Assembly (NCBI RefSeq): GCF_030247195.1
Contig: NC_080671.1
Location: forward strand, 64,811,089-64,875,088
From: Topomyia yanbarensis
Lineage: Eukaryota; Arthropoda; Insecta; Diptera; Culicidae
Reading direction: 5' to 3'
Length of the DNA stretch: 64,000 nucleotides
Under the pieces are notes generated by a model. That model saw only the letters and a list, made by a program, of their open reading frames with translations, ran no database searches and was not told the origin of the DNA. Shown piece by piece: positions 22,330-33,679 of this stretch (its first letter is position 1; each line of letters opens with the position of its first letter). A program made the position numbers and the translations under genes.

Positions 22330-22945
22330 TCTTTCGGTGTTGAAATGCTTTACCACCCGCCGGTGTACTGGGCCGTAGCAGATACCACCGAACAGCATAA
22401 CCACACTGGCAAACCAACCGTGCTCCTTGGGCCAGTTATAAAGATAAGTCCCTGGAATAATGTCCAAAGTTTATTACGTTTCTCCGGACCTTCGAAACGC
22501 ACCGGTGCCAGCTTGCTGCTCAGCGTTTGGTGAGCAGCGGTGTCGCGCCTGCCAAGGAAAGGACGACTTTGACGCTAAGCTGACTTGAAGCTCTCGGGTT
22601 TGGAGTGATAATACGATAAGGCGTATAATATGACAGCACAAACAAAAATTGTCCAGCGGGAAGACGCTTCTCCTGGCAGCGCTCTGGAGGATCGAGGGCA
22701 CCAGGCTGGCTGTTTACTTCGGCCTGCACGAAAGTTATTGATCAGGTGGGAAACATCCGATCGATATTTATCTGTCCCAACGGATGCAGAGTACCAGCCA
22801 GCTCCAGCGTTGTCTCCTCTGGCAGCTTCGCTGTTGGAAGAACCGGTGAACTGGGGGCTGCTCGTTCACTTCCTATCTTTATTGCTCTGCCCAAGTGGCA
22901 TTCAACTTCCGAGCAAAGAACGATAGACTGATTTTTTACGAGCAA
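22330..22945. other. GC-richer island of unknown role
   Basis: This block has clearly more G and C than its flanks, and several short overlapping frames on both strands (up to 98 codons at 22630-22926), none with a motif I recognise. It could be a non-coding exon, promoter-proximal DNA or an old repeat. I see no clear splice-bounded reading frame. Confidence 0.3.
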
Positions 22946-24880
22946 AAGTTTTAAATTTGTTGCCTCTGTTCTCCGATGTACTTTGGTGCACTGCGACGAT
23001 AGGTCAGTCGAACGTCATCAGATTACGTGCTTACGGTAATTCACCCCGGTTAGTGGCTTTTTAATTTATGAGATACTAGGAATCGTTGCCGCTACGGGAA
23101 GATTCGCCATCCCTAAGATACATAAAATTTTATGTTCAAAAGTTTGACAAGAAGAGTTATCCACCTTTTTCAAATAGAAATGATAACCGACAAGAAAATT
23201 GATTCAAAATCACAATGGTATTCATTGCATTTTGCATTTGTGAGGAATTGATAGTAACGTAGATACATTTCGAAAATGAATAAGGCAATGCAAAAATTAA
23301 AATTAATTTGGAATATTTCTCAAACCACAAATGAAAAGATCCTTACATAAATACTAGAGGAAACATAATTGAAAAATTGTGCAAGATCCATGATCTATAA
23401 TTATGTATTTAAACGTTTAATGGTGGCAATCTAAATTTCGACAACCCATAAAATGAAATTTTATGCCGCTTTCAAGAAACACAAACAGCACTCAAATCGT
23501 TTAAATAGGAGAACTTTCTTATTATTTCCTCCATTTACTTACTTTCTGCGATATGAAATTTTATTTTCGGATCCCGTAAGCATCGGTCCTCGGTTGAATT
23601 ACCGGTAGCGAAATGTTTGCAGTTGTTAGCATCTAATCGCACTGCTAGAAGTAGAAGCCGGCAGAATCAGACCAACCGGCTCAAAACCGAGCATGCTGCC
23701 GATATAATTTATAAATGAAGCCAAATCACTCACGAACTAATTCCATGAAATTTATTGCCCCACTGCTGGCTGGTTTTATCTCGTCTTAGCTTAAATTCGT
23801 CCGGGTCACGAAAGAAGCTTTTCTATCTCAGTACAAACCCGCTCTACCAAGCAGCTAGGTATGTAGCTTGCAGAATATTGATTCATTTTTGCTCGCGTTT
23901 TTACCCGACCGGCGGGAATGGTTGGTCGGTGACATGATAGTTTGGGGATGGTCATTCGTAACGGTTGTGGGACTGTTTTAGTTGAACGATGTTTTGTTAA
24001 CTATCTTTGCCAGTGTATTTTCTATTCAAATTGAAATTAATTAGAAATGCTTACATATGGCCAAGAGCATATTTTCAAACAGTTCTTATTATCACTTTAC
24101 CCATAAAACAAATATCTTAAAACTCAATCGATCCACTCCTGGGTCGATTAAAAACGCACCGGGAGTGTCAGCTTCAAATTTAAACCAAATCGAGTAAGTC
24201 TAGCTATTGGACTAACGTTTCGTAGCAGAGAGGTTCCATGAGAAACCGGTCGACCACCAAGTATGACCATTTTCGAATGAAACTTTGAAGTTGTGTTCGG
24301 TTTATGAATCTCCATGATTTCCTCTGAGACAGACAATTGCTATATTTTGATACAAAAGCAATTTTTCAAAAGGGCGTAGACATTTCTAAGTGCATTAATT
24401 TCAAATTTTGTTTACTAGATTACTGTATTTTATACAGTAAAACTTTATGAGAACAAGTTACACTGCCCATAAAAGCATAAGTGTCTCATATTGAAAAACA
24501 GCAAGCTGGGAAAAACGCTGTTCAAGATTTACATTTTCATTGAGCCCTATGGATGGAAAACCATGTTTTGGTATTTTTTTCGATATTTTCTGAACGAACG
24601 TGGTAATTTTATTTTTGCATTGTGATTCAAAGGTGATACAGAATACAATCCAACAGATAACTCATTTTCGACAAAAATTCATATGGGACTTATGCTTTCA
24701 TGAGCAGTACAGGGGATGAATATTTCTGCACGAAAAAAATATACACCGAAAAAAATGTAGTCATTTTTCACAAAAACAAAAATTTGTGTTAAAAATTTTA
24801 ATTGCGAAAAAACCGTTTTTTCTAATTTTTTATATTTTATCAACAAAAACCTAAAGAAAAAAGAAAGATTTAGATTTTGA
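22946..24880. other. No recognisable gene
   Basis: Mostly AT-rich DNA. The frames at 23755-23937 and 24148-24336 are short and unmatched. Confidence 0.4.
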
Positions 24881-24892
24881 ATGTTATTGTAT

Positions 24893-25460
24893 GATAGAAA
24901 GCTTATCGGTAAAAAAGTTTTTCTAACAATAACTTTATACATGATTTTAAATTTCATACTAATGGACTTACAAAACTGTAATTTTATAACAATATAATTC
25001 TAAGTATCATTTTAAATCAAAATGTATTTAACAAAAATCTTCCAAAACGCGATAGATTTCGAGATATTTGGATTTTTGATCCAACAAAAACAATTAATTC
25101 GACTGATTATGTCCTTTTTAAAAGTCGTTCGCGTTACCCCATCATAAAATGTCAAAAATCTAATGTTTATCGTTTTAATGACGTAAAATAATTTTTTTCA
25201 GTGTATTTGGATCATGGAGAAGCTTTCAATAAAAAAAGTTTTCCTAACAAGCAACTTTCGCCATATTTATATAATTCATACTATTTGCAGTCAAAAATTT
25301 TCTTTTTGGAAATGATTTCAAACGCCATTTTGAATCAAAATGCCAATAACAAGAATTGTCTGAAATGTAGTAGTTTTTGAGATATTTTAAATTTAGTTTT
25401 AACAACACCATTCTTTTGTTTTATTATGACCTTTTCAGAAGTTATTCGCGTTTCTCCATC
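24893..25460. repeat. Two tandem copies of an about 320-bp unit
   Basis: Unit 1 (24893-25160) and unit 2 (25213-25460) share the same block order: GAAAGCTT/GAAGCTTTC with AAAAAAGTTTT-CTAACAA, a CATTTT-AATCAAAATG block, TTCGAGATATTT / TTTGAGATATTT, and a GTCCTTTTTAAAAGTCGTTC versus GACCTTTTCAGAAGTTATTC block followed by GCGTT. Confidence 0.65.
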
Positions 25461-25738
25461 AACTGCAATAAATTTTTCAACAGGCCCTTAACATTTTCTG
25501 TAACTTTTTCTTGGACATCAAGGTGATATTGTAAACCATTTGAAAACAATACGAAACAAATCAAAATACTATTCAACCAAAGGGTCTGATGATTAAAGTG
25601 TTCGTTCATATTTTGGTTGTTTTCATGTAGCTTTCAAATGGGTTACAATATCGCCTTCATGTCAAAGGAGAAGTTACAGGAAATGTAAAGGGCCTTTTGG
25701 AAAACTTATTGTTGTTAGTTGAGAAACGTGTATAATTT
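25441..25738. repeat. Imperfect palindrome, about 105-bp arms
   Basis: The left arm (25441-25546) and the reverse complement of the right arm (25634-25738) share blocks around GGCCCTT-ACATTT, CTGTAACTT and GATATTGTAA-CCATTTGAAA. The palindrome begins at the end of the second tandem unit. Confidence 0.75.
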
Positions 25739-25979
25739 ATGAAAAGATCGTCATAAAATAAAATTATCAAGATTTTTCGACAATTTACATGGAGAAAGCG
25801 CAATAATTTGCATTTTCACCGTTACGTCGTACTGCATCAGTTTACCACGGCAAGTGAAAATAAAACAGACAATTTCATCGCCTACAACCTTGTCGAAGAC
25901 TGCTAATCAATCCAACTTCTTTTTTTCGAGAATTGTCTTACTGGAGCTGTAAACCAAGGGTCTCGGAAGGGCTCTCCGT

Positions 25980-26500
25980 CAGATTCACTCACTATAATTG
26001 CAGACGAAATGGAAAATGTTACCCATTAAAACACTACTTGAGGCCAATTGCTGCGGGCCGTGATTCTGAATGGGGAACAGTGCCCAACACCTGAAGGTTA
26101 AATAGCAAATTTGACTCATCGATTGATGAATTGCATGCCATTTGAATGCAAATCGTGATTTGAGATCATATTCCATAAATATTGTAAAATTTCAAACAGA
26201 AAGATGTTTAAAATGGTTGTGAAAAGAAGTACAATATCGTCATTTAAAAACTGGGATGGGAAAGACAGAAACCCCAGCATGGGTAAAATGGACATACGGC
26301 ATTAGTAACGATGAACAAGAGACAAGGGCAGTGTGAGATGCTTCTCCATCAATAAAATTTGTTTTCTGTCCGTACCTCACAATAAAAAAATAGGACAAGG
26401 GTATGCAATTTGACGGCATTCTGCTTTGTATTCGCGTAAAAAATATGTCCATCTTTTCCTACCGTATGTGACCGTCGTACTCAACATGATACCAAATTTT
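25980..26500 (-). repeat. GTCCATCTT-family DNA-element copy, A
   Basis: Blocks TTTAAAATGGTTGTGAAAAG, TGGGATGGGAAAGACAG, CAAGGGTATGCAATTTGACG and ATATGTCCATCTTTTCC occur in the same order at 26960-27090 and 28421-28580. The minus-strand frame at 25985-26176 starts like the one at 26752-26943 (both with NLKSR/DLKSR), so the family may once have encoded a protein. Ends of this kind also occur at 33855-33905. It is most likely a TA-targeting non-autonomous DNA element. Confidence 0.55.
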
Positions 26501-26509
26501 TATAAATAT

Positions 26510-27092
26510 TCCTAAATCATGCATGATTCATTAAAATTTCTGCTTTTTTCAGATGTAAAAAGCTATATACATCATGTCAACCAAAAATGTTTTCGAGATC
26601 AACACCTTTCTGGTTTAAATTGTTATTTTCTGTTGCCAACATTTTATTTTATTTTAATTTTAGGCCCAAATGCGGTAGCTGGACGCGGCCGATTGTTCGT
26701 TTTTTTTACAATAAATAAAAAAGAAACAACTAAATTGATTTTTCGTCTAGTTCAGGCGCAGCTTGCTACTGCGTTTGAGATCTTTTTTCTAGGGGGCGAA
26801 ATATTGCCAGTGTTGTCCGCTGCAAGTTGTGGTTCGATTCGTTTGTCTTCTTTCGCGTTATCGTTCACGTTAATGTCCTCATTCGTAGGATGCTTTGCTC
26901 GCAAATTGCACATAGACCGTGATTTGAGATTATGTTGCATCAATGTAAAAACTTATACTAATAAAATTACATACAGAAATATGTTTAAAATGGTTTTTAA
27001 GAAGAGGCCCAAAATCGTCATTTCAAAAGTGGTATGGGAAAGATGGACACATGGGGTGGGTAAGATGAACATGCAGCGTAGCTAAAGATATA
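26510..27092 (-). repeat. GTCCATCTT-family DNA-element copy, B (left part)
   Basis: This is the second copy of the family, interrupted at 27093 by another element and resuming at 28421. A minus-strand frame (26943-26752) reads KHPTNEDINVNDNAKEDKR and is protein-like but unidentified. The 188-codon plus-strand frame at 26519-27085 spans repeat sequence and a long hydrophobic low-complexity start, so I do not treat it as a gene. Confidence 0.55.
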
Positions 27093-28420
27093 GGGGAATT
27101 TTGGTTAAAACCGACACCTTAAGCTTAACACTTTTTCTGGGTTGCCACAAAACCAATAAAATTATAATTTCTATGCAAAATTCTTCTTCAGAAAATTCTT
27201 AATAAGGCTTAATTTTGTCAGCGCTTCAAAAAATTAATTTCATCAAAAATTGTTGGTTGAAAAATTTGGAAAACATAGTGACCTTTTGTAGGCACTGCGG
27301 GTAAAACCGACACCCCATAGGGGTAAAATCGACACCCCCTTTAATTTATTTTCTCTCCACTTTATTAAAATCTTTATCTTTATTAAAAATTAGATATATG
27401 CGTGATTAATAAAGTGTGAGTATGTATGATGCAAATATGTGCTTTTTATTGCTTCATCATGTAGTGAGGGGAAGAAAGAGTATTTTATGCTATAGGATTA
27501 TTTATTGATATGAGTATTTCCAAATAATCCCTGCGCACATCCTTGCAACCTCCAGTGTCATTTTATTTCGTAAGAGAAGATTTGCAAGCGTTCTACGTTC
27601 TGCTAATTGGATTCATTCACTTATAAGTGACACACACACACTTCTTAGTAAAACTATCTTTTTCAGATTCGATTTTTCGGACTCTGATCATCAACGATCT
27701 ATTGGGGTATACATAAGATCATTGTCTCATTGTGATAAAGTTCGTCTATGACAAACCAAGAGAACACTAAAAATTCGGTTTGATGAGCTTTTTGCAGAAA
27801 TAGCAAAAGCTTCGATAGAATCAGATAAGCGAAAATTCCAATTTTTGATTTTTAAATAGACTTATAAGAAATAAACACAATAAAAGTATTTCTGTGTATT
27901 TCAGCAATTACTATAGTGTGCTAATAGTGTAATTGAAGTGTCACAAAGATCCCCAGCCTTTTGTAATGAATCGCAAGTAAACACAACCATCTTAACAGTG
28001 TATCGGTTTTACCCTAACCAAAGGGTGTCGGTTTTACCCCAACAGCGCACATTTTTTTATAAAAGCAATTAAAAATATTGAATTTCTCAAACTCGTCTTT
28101 AATGCACCTAGTTGATCATAGGAAAGGCCGATAATAATAGGTACTGAAAAATGGGGTGATTTGAAAAGCTTTTGTTCGGTTAGAACCTTAAAATCTACCA
28201 ACGAAATTTTACATCCAGACGAGTATAAACGCTGCTGTCGTATGTTTTGTTTATTTTTATGACATTCGGCGCACTAACGTAAATCCAATTTTTCTTCAAA
28301 TGCTCTACATAAACGTACTAATAATAATGTATCATTATGAAATGAATAAAAATTTGATTTCTAGGAAAAGTTGTGGGGTGTCGGTTTTATCCACAGTGTC
28401 GGTTTTTCCCACAATTCCCC
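27093..28420. mobile_element. 1.33-kb TA-flanked element with GTGTCGGTTTTACCC repeats
   Basis: The left end GGGGAATTTTGGTTAAAACC and the right end (reverse complement GGGGAATTGTGGGAAAAACC) form terminal inverted repeats, each followed by CGACAC and bounded by TA (27091-27092, 28421-28422). Copies of the motif GTGTCGGTTTTACCC or its complement recur near both ends (27297-27345, 28000-28040, 28376-28410). No transposase frame is visible, so it is non-autonomous. The host repeat on both sides rejoins in register with copy A, supporting a clean insertion. Confidence 0.75.
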
Positions 28421-28580
28421 TACATAGGATAAGGGCAGAGCGTTTCTGTTTTCTGTCAGTACATCACAATGTGGCGATAACAAAAAATAGCCCAAGGGTA
28501 TGCAATTTGACGGCATTCTGCTTTGTATTGGCCTAAGCAATATGTCCATCTTTCCCTGCCCTACTGTGTCCGTCATACCT
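28421..28580 (-). repeat. GTCCATCTT-family DNA-element copy, B (right part)
   Basis: This continues copy B after the nested element, with CAAGGGTATGCAATTTGACG and ATATGTCCATCTTTCCC in register with 26396-26460. Confidence 0.55.
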
Positions 28581-28645
28581 AAGCTGACCAACTGTACGGA
28601 ATTTGGGAGGACAGTACGGATTTTTGGTCATGTGTCCGGAAAAAA
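28578..28645. repeat. Partial AGCTGACCAA MITE
   Basis: TAAGCTGACCAACTGTACGG followed by a GTACGGATTTTT block matches the ends of the complete 119-bp element at 53067-53185. It appears rearranged or truncated. Confidence 0.5.
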
Positions 28646-28649
28646 TACT

Positions 28650-29560
28650 TGTACGTGGAAGTGGAAGTGGAAGTACTCCCGGGACAACAAAAAATCTTCC
28701 ACAAATGGAAACAGACTAAATAATGTTGCAAACTAGTTTCCCAGGTTTCAAAAATGCAATTAAAAGCAAAAGGAAACCAGTGAACAAGAGTGCTAAAAAA
28801 TCAATTTTTGTGAATTTTCTTATAAGCTTTGGGACTAAGTAAACTTTACAATTTGTACTAATATAAAAGAAAAAAATGAACTTTTATAGGTCCCGCTATC
28901 CGCCTCGACTAGTTGTTTAAGCCGTTGTTTCAAGCTTGGTGGTATTTTGAAATTCAGTGTCTAGCAGCCGCCAAGTCGTTCTATCGAAGTCGAAACGCAA
29001 TTTACTCGATTAATTTCCGTAATGAAAAATATTGTGCTCGATGTACACATTTGGTCTAGGGGCAGATCACTTGTGATGCATTTTTAAAAATTAGCGAAAT
29101 TAACTGAATTTTCTTCCATGAAAATACAAATTCTTGATGTATTTTGCGCTGCGTGTAAGTCGTCAAAACCCTACAAAACAACTAGCCCTACTTTCAACAA
29201 AATGTCGAACAAAGTGGATCAGCGTAGGACGTTTGTTAAACAAACTTTTCTACGAGGGAGTGCAAAGTTGATGCAAAATTGGAAATTAAATGCATTTTTT
29301 TTTAAATTGATGGTAATTTGTATTCCTAGAGTGATCTGCCCCTAGTATTTGGTTCAACTCAATTTGCCTCCTATGAAGGTATCTGAAAATGATCCGGATT
29401 ATACATTTTCTACTTTTATTCTTTTTCGGGAAAGAATTATATAGCAGGCTCGTTTGTATCATAAACCGTTCATATTTACTGGTGTAAATTTTCGTGATGA
29501 GATTTTTTACTTCCATTTCAGTTATTGGGGTGATTTTATTTTACGTGGATGCCTCTTTGG
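28650..29560. other. No recognisable gene
   Basis: A short GGAAGTGGAAGTGGAAGT repeat lies at 28657-28674. GGGGCAGATCAC (29060) and GTGATCTGCCCC (29331-29342) form a distant inverted pair that may bound an about 280-bp MITE; the 75-codon frame between them is unmatched. Confidence 0.45.
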
Positions 29561-29561
29561 C

Positions 29562-30452
29562 CATAACCGGAAACTCTAGTGATATGGGAGAACTCACTCT
29601 CTTCTAGGATCTGAACCATACATTGCAAATTAAGTATCAGATTCAGAGTCCGCGCGCGATCATTCAAGAATACACGCAAATATGCGAATAGCCACACGGT
29701 TATAAAATCGTATCCTTTGTGCTCGAGCTGTAGGATTCGAAGAGCTAGCTCGGTAATCTGGCACGATTTAGCTCAATTAACTAGCACGGTAAGCCTGCCC
29801 AATGAGCTAGAACGCAATAGAGTAAGCCATTAAACGAAAGAATAGGACAAAGCACGAAAAAGATATCTTGGTAAATGTGCGACAAGTCTCTGCAATAAAA
29901 CGATACAAGCATTGTTACTCACACTAACGTGTTGTACTTTTTGCTATAGCTGAGCTATAGCTTGGAACAGCGTACTAGCTAGCACCGGGCTAGCAAGAGC
30001 TCTCGCTCATCGGTGCTCGTGCTACTTGCTAGCTCAATGAACTTAGCTCTGATACATTATGAGCCAGTGCACAGGATGCAGCACCGTTCTTGTGCATGCG
30101 TGCACTCCGGTGACTAAGCGAACGTTTTAGCACTTATAAATTCAGAAACGCAGTCTCAAGAATGAGCCTACATACGCTCGTGTTCTCGTGATCATGAATT
30201 AATTATGTCCGGAAGATCTTCCTCTCGGCCCTAGCAGCCTAGGCCCCATGCCCTCAGCTGGACCAATCAGAAAAAAAATCACGCTCATATCTACTAGACA
30301 ATACGTTCCATGGTGACATGACCGGGAACTCTAATGATAGAGTTGATTGTGATAGAAAACTCACTCTTTTCTAGCATCTGAACCATACACTGAAAATAAG
30401 TATCAGATTCACGGTCCGTGTGATCATCCAAGAACACACGCGAATATGTAAC
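29562..30452 (+). repeat. Direct repeats about 140 bp flanking an AGCTAGC-rich core
   Basis: 29562-29700 and 30315-30452 are diverged direct copies: ACCGGAAACTCTAGTGATA versus ACCGGGAACTCTAATGATAG, then CTCACTCT, ATCTGAACCATACA, AAGTATCAGATTC and a GATCAT-CAAGAA-ACACGC block. Between them, 29730-30060 is dense in AGCTAGC/GCTAGC/AGCTC motifs. Direct repeats round an inner block recall LTRs, but I see no primer site or coding region. Confidence 0.55.
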
Positions 30453-30469
30453 TGGACCTGGTTTTAAAA

Positions 30470-31510
30470 TCGAATTTATGGATGCGAAGTGACACGCTAG
30501 CACACACGACATGCAAACGTCTACGCGACAAACAAACGCCCACGCAATCGAATACAATAACATACAAACGCCCTAGACCTTCGCGATTGTACACAAAGCC
30601 GAACATACAATCGCGATCATCCACGCACAACTACGCCCAATATTTCGCTACCACAAAACCCCCCAATGATTTAGTGACCCCTACATCACTTCCAATCCGA
30701 TTCACGCTGTCTCAAGTGCACACCAATAAACGCTCATTCTCACGCGATCGTAGAGCCCATACGCCCGCACAACTGAACCGTACACTCGATATCACAATCA
30801 GAATCATGGCCTGCTGCAATTGGACTTAAGTAGTAATGAGTAATTCTCGAAAAAGAAAAAGAAAGAAAGAAAGAAAACAAAATTTAAAATATCTATGAGA
30901 ATCGTATTCTGTAATAAAATTATGTTTTTGTCTGTCAGTTAGTATGAAATATAGAAACATGTTAAAAACATTTACAAGAAAAACATTTTTACTACTTACT
31001 TCTCCGCGATGCAACCACAATAAATATGTTTCTATTCTCTTCAGACTTTCGTTGTGAAAAAATAAAAGTTTTCAAAAAATGAGTTTTTGTAGTTTTAATT
31101 TTTGATAAAAAAAATTAATTTTTTGAAAAATTTGCAACTTTTTATTCTGCGTTTGTTTTATTTGTGTTTTGCTGAACAAAATACAGATCTCGTCACATTT
31201 TTTTTGAAAACGCTGCAAAAACTCTTAGGTCCTTTTAAAGTATTGCGCTTGAATCAAAATGCTTTGCTTTTCCGTGCAAAATGCTCAAAACCCATGCTAG
31301 TGTTGCTTGAGGCACTAAAAACTGGATTCTAACCGCACTTACTATTCTTCTATTAAATTCTTCTCATAGACTGGTTAGTTCGACTGGTCTGTCTATGAAA
31401 GTACCATCTCTATCACTTGAAACACATATGTTTTGACAGCTCGCAGTTTTCAGTAGCAGTTTGATCACTCGCCCTTTGAAAGTGCGGAGTCCAGGTTGGC
31501 GGAAAGTGCG
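30470..31510. other. C/A-rich block and AT-rich DNA, no recognisable gene
   Basis: 30480-30810 is unusually rich in C and A (many ACAC, CACGC), giving a spurious 115-codon plus-strand frame. An AAAG microsatellite lies near 30850-30880. The remainder is AT-rich. Confidence 0.4.
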
Positions 31511-31519
31511 CAATAAAAC

Positions 31520-31955
31520 GTCTAATGGCGTAACTTTTATTCAAAACGACATATCTACAACCCAGTTAAGCTCGTTCCGGAACCAGTTCGGATTTCTGAA
31601 TGGAGTCAGTATGGATTCCAAATCAAATGCAACAAGCGATTCCGACTCAATCGGTTTCAGAATCGGTTGTTGCATTTGATTTGGAATTCCATTCAGGATT
31701 CCGAATCAAATTCCGAATGGTTTGACCGGGAATGAGTGACTCTCTTTGTTTACTTTCTCTTTCGATTTTTACGGCGTCTCTATAGAACTTTTCACTTATT
31801 TTACAGTACAGATCGAAAGATGGTGGTTTTGACTAGCATATTATGCAAAAAGTTGAGGGATAAATGTTAAAGCGACCGAATTATTAACAGAAGAGAAAGT
31901 AAGCAAAGAGAGTCACTCATTGTAGAAGTCGTTTTGAATAAAAGGTCTAGATGTT
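31520..31955. mobile_element. MITE, copy 2 of the 7.1-kb family type, with inner insertion
   Basis: A TTTTATTCAAAACGAC block lies at both ends in inverted orientation (31535-31550; 31930-31946). The core has TCTTTGTTTACTTTCTCTTT, GCATATTATGCAAAAAG and GAAGAGAAAGTAAGCAAAGA blocks shared with 7128-7392. Between the left end and the core, 31562-31732 is an extra piece holding a small palindrome with about 30-bp arms (31613-31684, arms around CCAAATCAAATGCAACAA). Confidence 0.6.
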
Positions 31956-32109
31956 TCATCTGTAGTGAAGATGGTCTTTCGCGATTTTAAAGATTTTTGA
32001 GTGAATCTTGGAAGAATTACTGTATCGTAGAATCTGTCGGGAAGTGTCAATTTGAACAAAAATCGCTGTAATACTTTAATTCTTGCCGAAGTGATCGTTT
32101 ATTGTCGAG

Positions 32110-32430
32110 ATAGGGTTACTGCTCCCTAATTCATCTTAGCTCCTTTATTCATCTCACCCATTTGAACACGTTAGTTAGAGCAGTATCTGCTATCTCTATT
32201 CAACGCATTAGCTTAAATGGTAGGATGAATAAGGGTACGTTGTACTCGACTTTTCGCTTCGCTCAAACGGGAGCATTTTACATTTTACAGGCAAATTTTT
32301 TAACTGTACTTCTTCTTAGGTACGTAGCAAAGATGATGATACCTATTTAAGCGCAATCCAGTCACTATAAGTCGAGTTATCAATTGAATAATGTGACATA
32401 CTGACTAATGAGATGAATAAGGGCACGTCC
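32110..32430. repeat. Dispersed repeat shared with 11690-11960
   Basis: The blocks TTATTCATCTCACCCATTTG, GTTAGAGCAGTATCTGC and TCAACGCATTAGCTTAAATGG pair with 11728-11790. ATGAATAAGGG motifs at 32226 and 32416 and CTTTATTCATCTCA at the left suggest inverted ends. Confidence 0.5.
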
Positions 32431-32593
32431 ACCCTATGTGAAAATGAAAAACAAAAGAGGAACTCTGGTCAAAGAACGTTACTTTTAATCTTTTCGTATT
32501 AGTCCGAGTTTTTGGAATATTTACATACAGTTTTCATAGCATAGCCTTGCGAAAGTCACCTCCATCAGATGCCATCATATCAGACATTCAATA

Positions 32594-32770
32594 ATGATAA
32601 TTTTCGATAGATTGCGCCAGGCAAATAAAATCATTTTGCAGAACAATCTACAACAATTAGTGTTTATGGATAATGGCAAAATTCGACTGCACGATATGGC
32701 ATCTCGAGCTTGCGATACGGTTTTTAAAAGTGTCGCTGTACAGAAAAGTGGAATCGTTACAAAGGACACA
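32594..32770 (+). CDS. Unidentified 58-codon frame
   Basis: I do not recognise it. The frame opens at the ATG at 32594 and ends in TGA at 32770. It contains FDRLRQANKIILQNNLQQLV and then HDMASRACDTVFKSVAVQ, an amphipathic, protein-like sequence that stands out from the surrounding AT-rich DNA. It may be an exon or an old element fragment. There is no motif, no obvious splice pattern, and no neighbour to help. Confidence 0.15.
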
Positions 32771-32774
32771 TGAA

Positions 32775-33365
32775 AAAAAAACTAATTATTCCTAGATATT
32801 TCAATGGTGATTACGCGTTAAGATTGTGTTCTTCCTACCTGGTCCGACATTACAAAACACGACAGTATAATTCTATATTTGCAGTTATCAATGACAGATT
32901 CCTACTTCAAAATTCTATGATTCTGCATTCAGATCCTCTAATCAAATTGGATATTTAAATTTAAATTCGAAACCTAATCAGTAATCATTTTGAATTCAAT
33001 GTTCTAAGCAACATAACTTATAATTTCGTAAGTTCATTTCGATCGGACTGTCTAATTTTCTACAGAAACCCATATAATTTCTAAGAACCTTCCTGCATGG
33101 CAAAAAATTTCAGTTCATTGTGAACATGACGAATGCTAAACAGAAGATTTTTTTCTGGATTTTTTAAAAGCATAATGCGAAGAACGAAACGATGTCTCGG
33201 AATGGTCAAACTAGACTTTGATGGTAAACTAATTATATTTTGGTTCCATAAATACTAACTGCAAATCAAATAACAAATGTACATGGAGGAAACCAATCAG
33301 TACACTAACACAGAAACTCTGACTTATAATTTCTGTGCTCCATCAATTACATTGAATTCATAAAA
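32775..33365. other. No recognisable gene
   Basis: AT-rich; the 62-codon frame at 32770-32958 is unmatched. Confidence 0.4.
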
Positions 33366-33367
33366 TA

Positions 33368-33478
33368 TTTCGATTATAGAGGTTTTAACATTGGGGTCAT
33401 TTGCTTCTTTTTTCGTGGTAGAAGAATCGCTTTTGAAAAAACTCTAACCCTGTGTGCGGGGTTGGGAATCGAACCAAC
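33368..33478 (-). mobile_element. Feilai-like SINE, 3' part only
   Basis: On the minus strand, box B-like GGTTCGATTCCCAACCCCG, then CACACAGGGTTAGAG, a GAAGCAAATGACCCC-like block and AAAACCTCTATAATCGAAAT. The box A head is missing, so it is 5'-truncated or replaced by the neighbouring MITE end. Confidence 0.7.
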
Positions 33479-33489
33479 TTTTGAGAAGA

Positions 33490-33527
33490 AATGTGTACGG
33501 ATTTTTCCTAGCCCACAGTTGGTCAGC
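33490..33527. repeat. AGCTGACCAA MITE end
   Basis: GTGTACGGATTTTTCC followed by ACAGTTGGTCAGCTTA is the right end of the element family seen complete at 53067-53185. It abuts the truncated SINE, so one may have interrupted the other. Confidence 0.5.
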
Positions 33528-33679
33528 TTAGTCATACCCAACATGCAAAAACATGTGTCTACATTCGGAATGATTATGTAAAGTATCTGTTTTTTCGACA
33601 TTCAAGTGTTAAATAGCCAGTACCTCATGCCTATTTAGAAATATTTCCCGAAATCAACGATTTGCAGGTTTTAATCGTT

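Noticed and set aside
26519..27085. 188-codon plus-strand open frame, the longest of the neighbourhood
   Set aside because: It runs through a dispersed DNA-element copy, has a hydrophobic low-complexity start, and its minus-strand counterpart looks more protein-like. No family motif.
30482..30829. 115-codon plus-strand frame rich in Thr/Pro/Arg
   Set aside because: Composition reflects a C/A-rich block without any domain.
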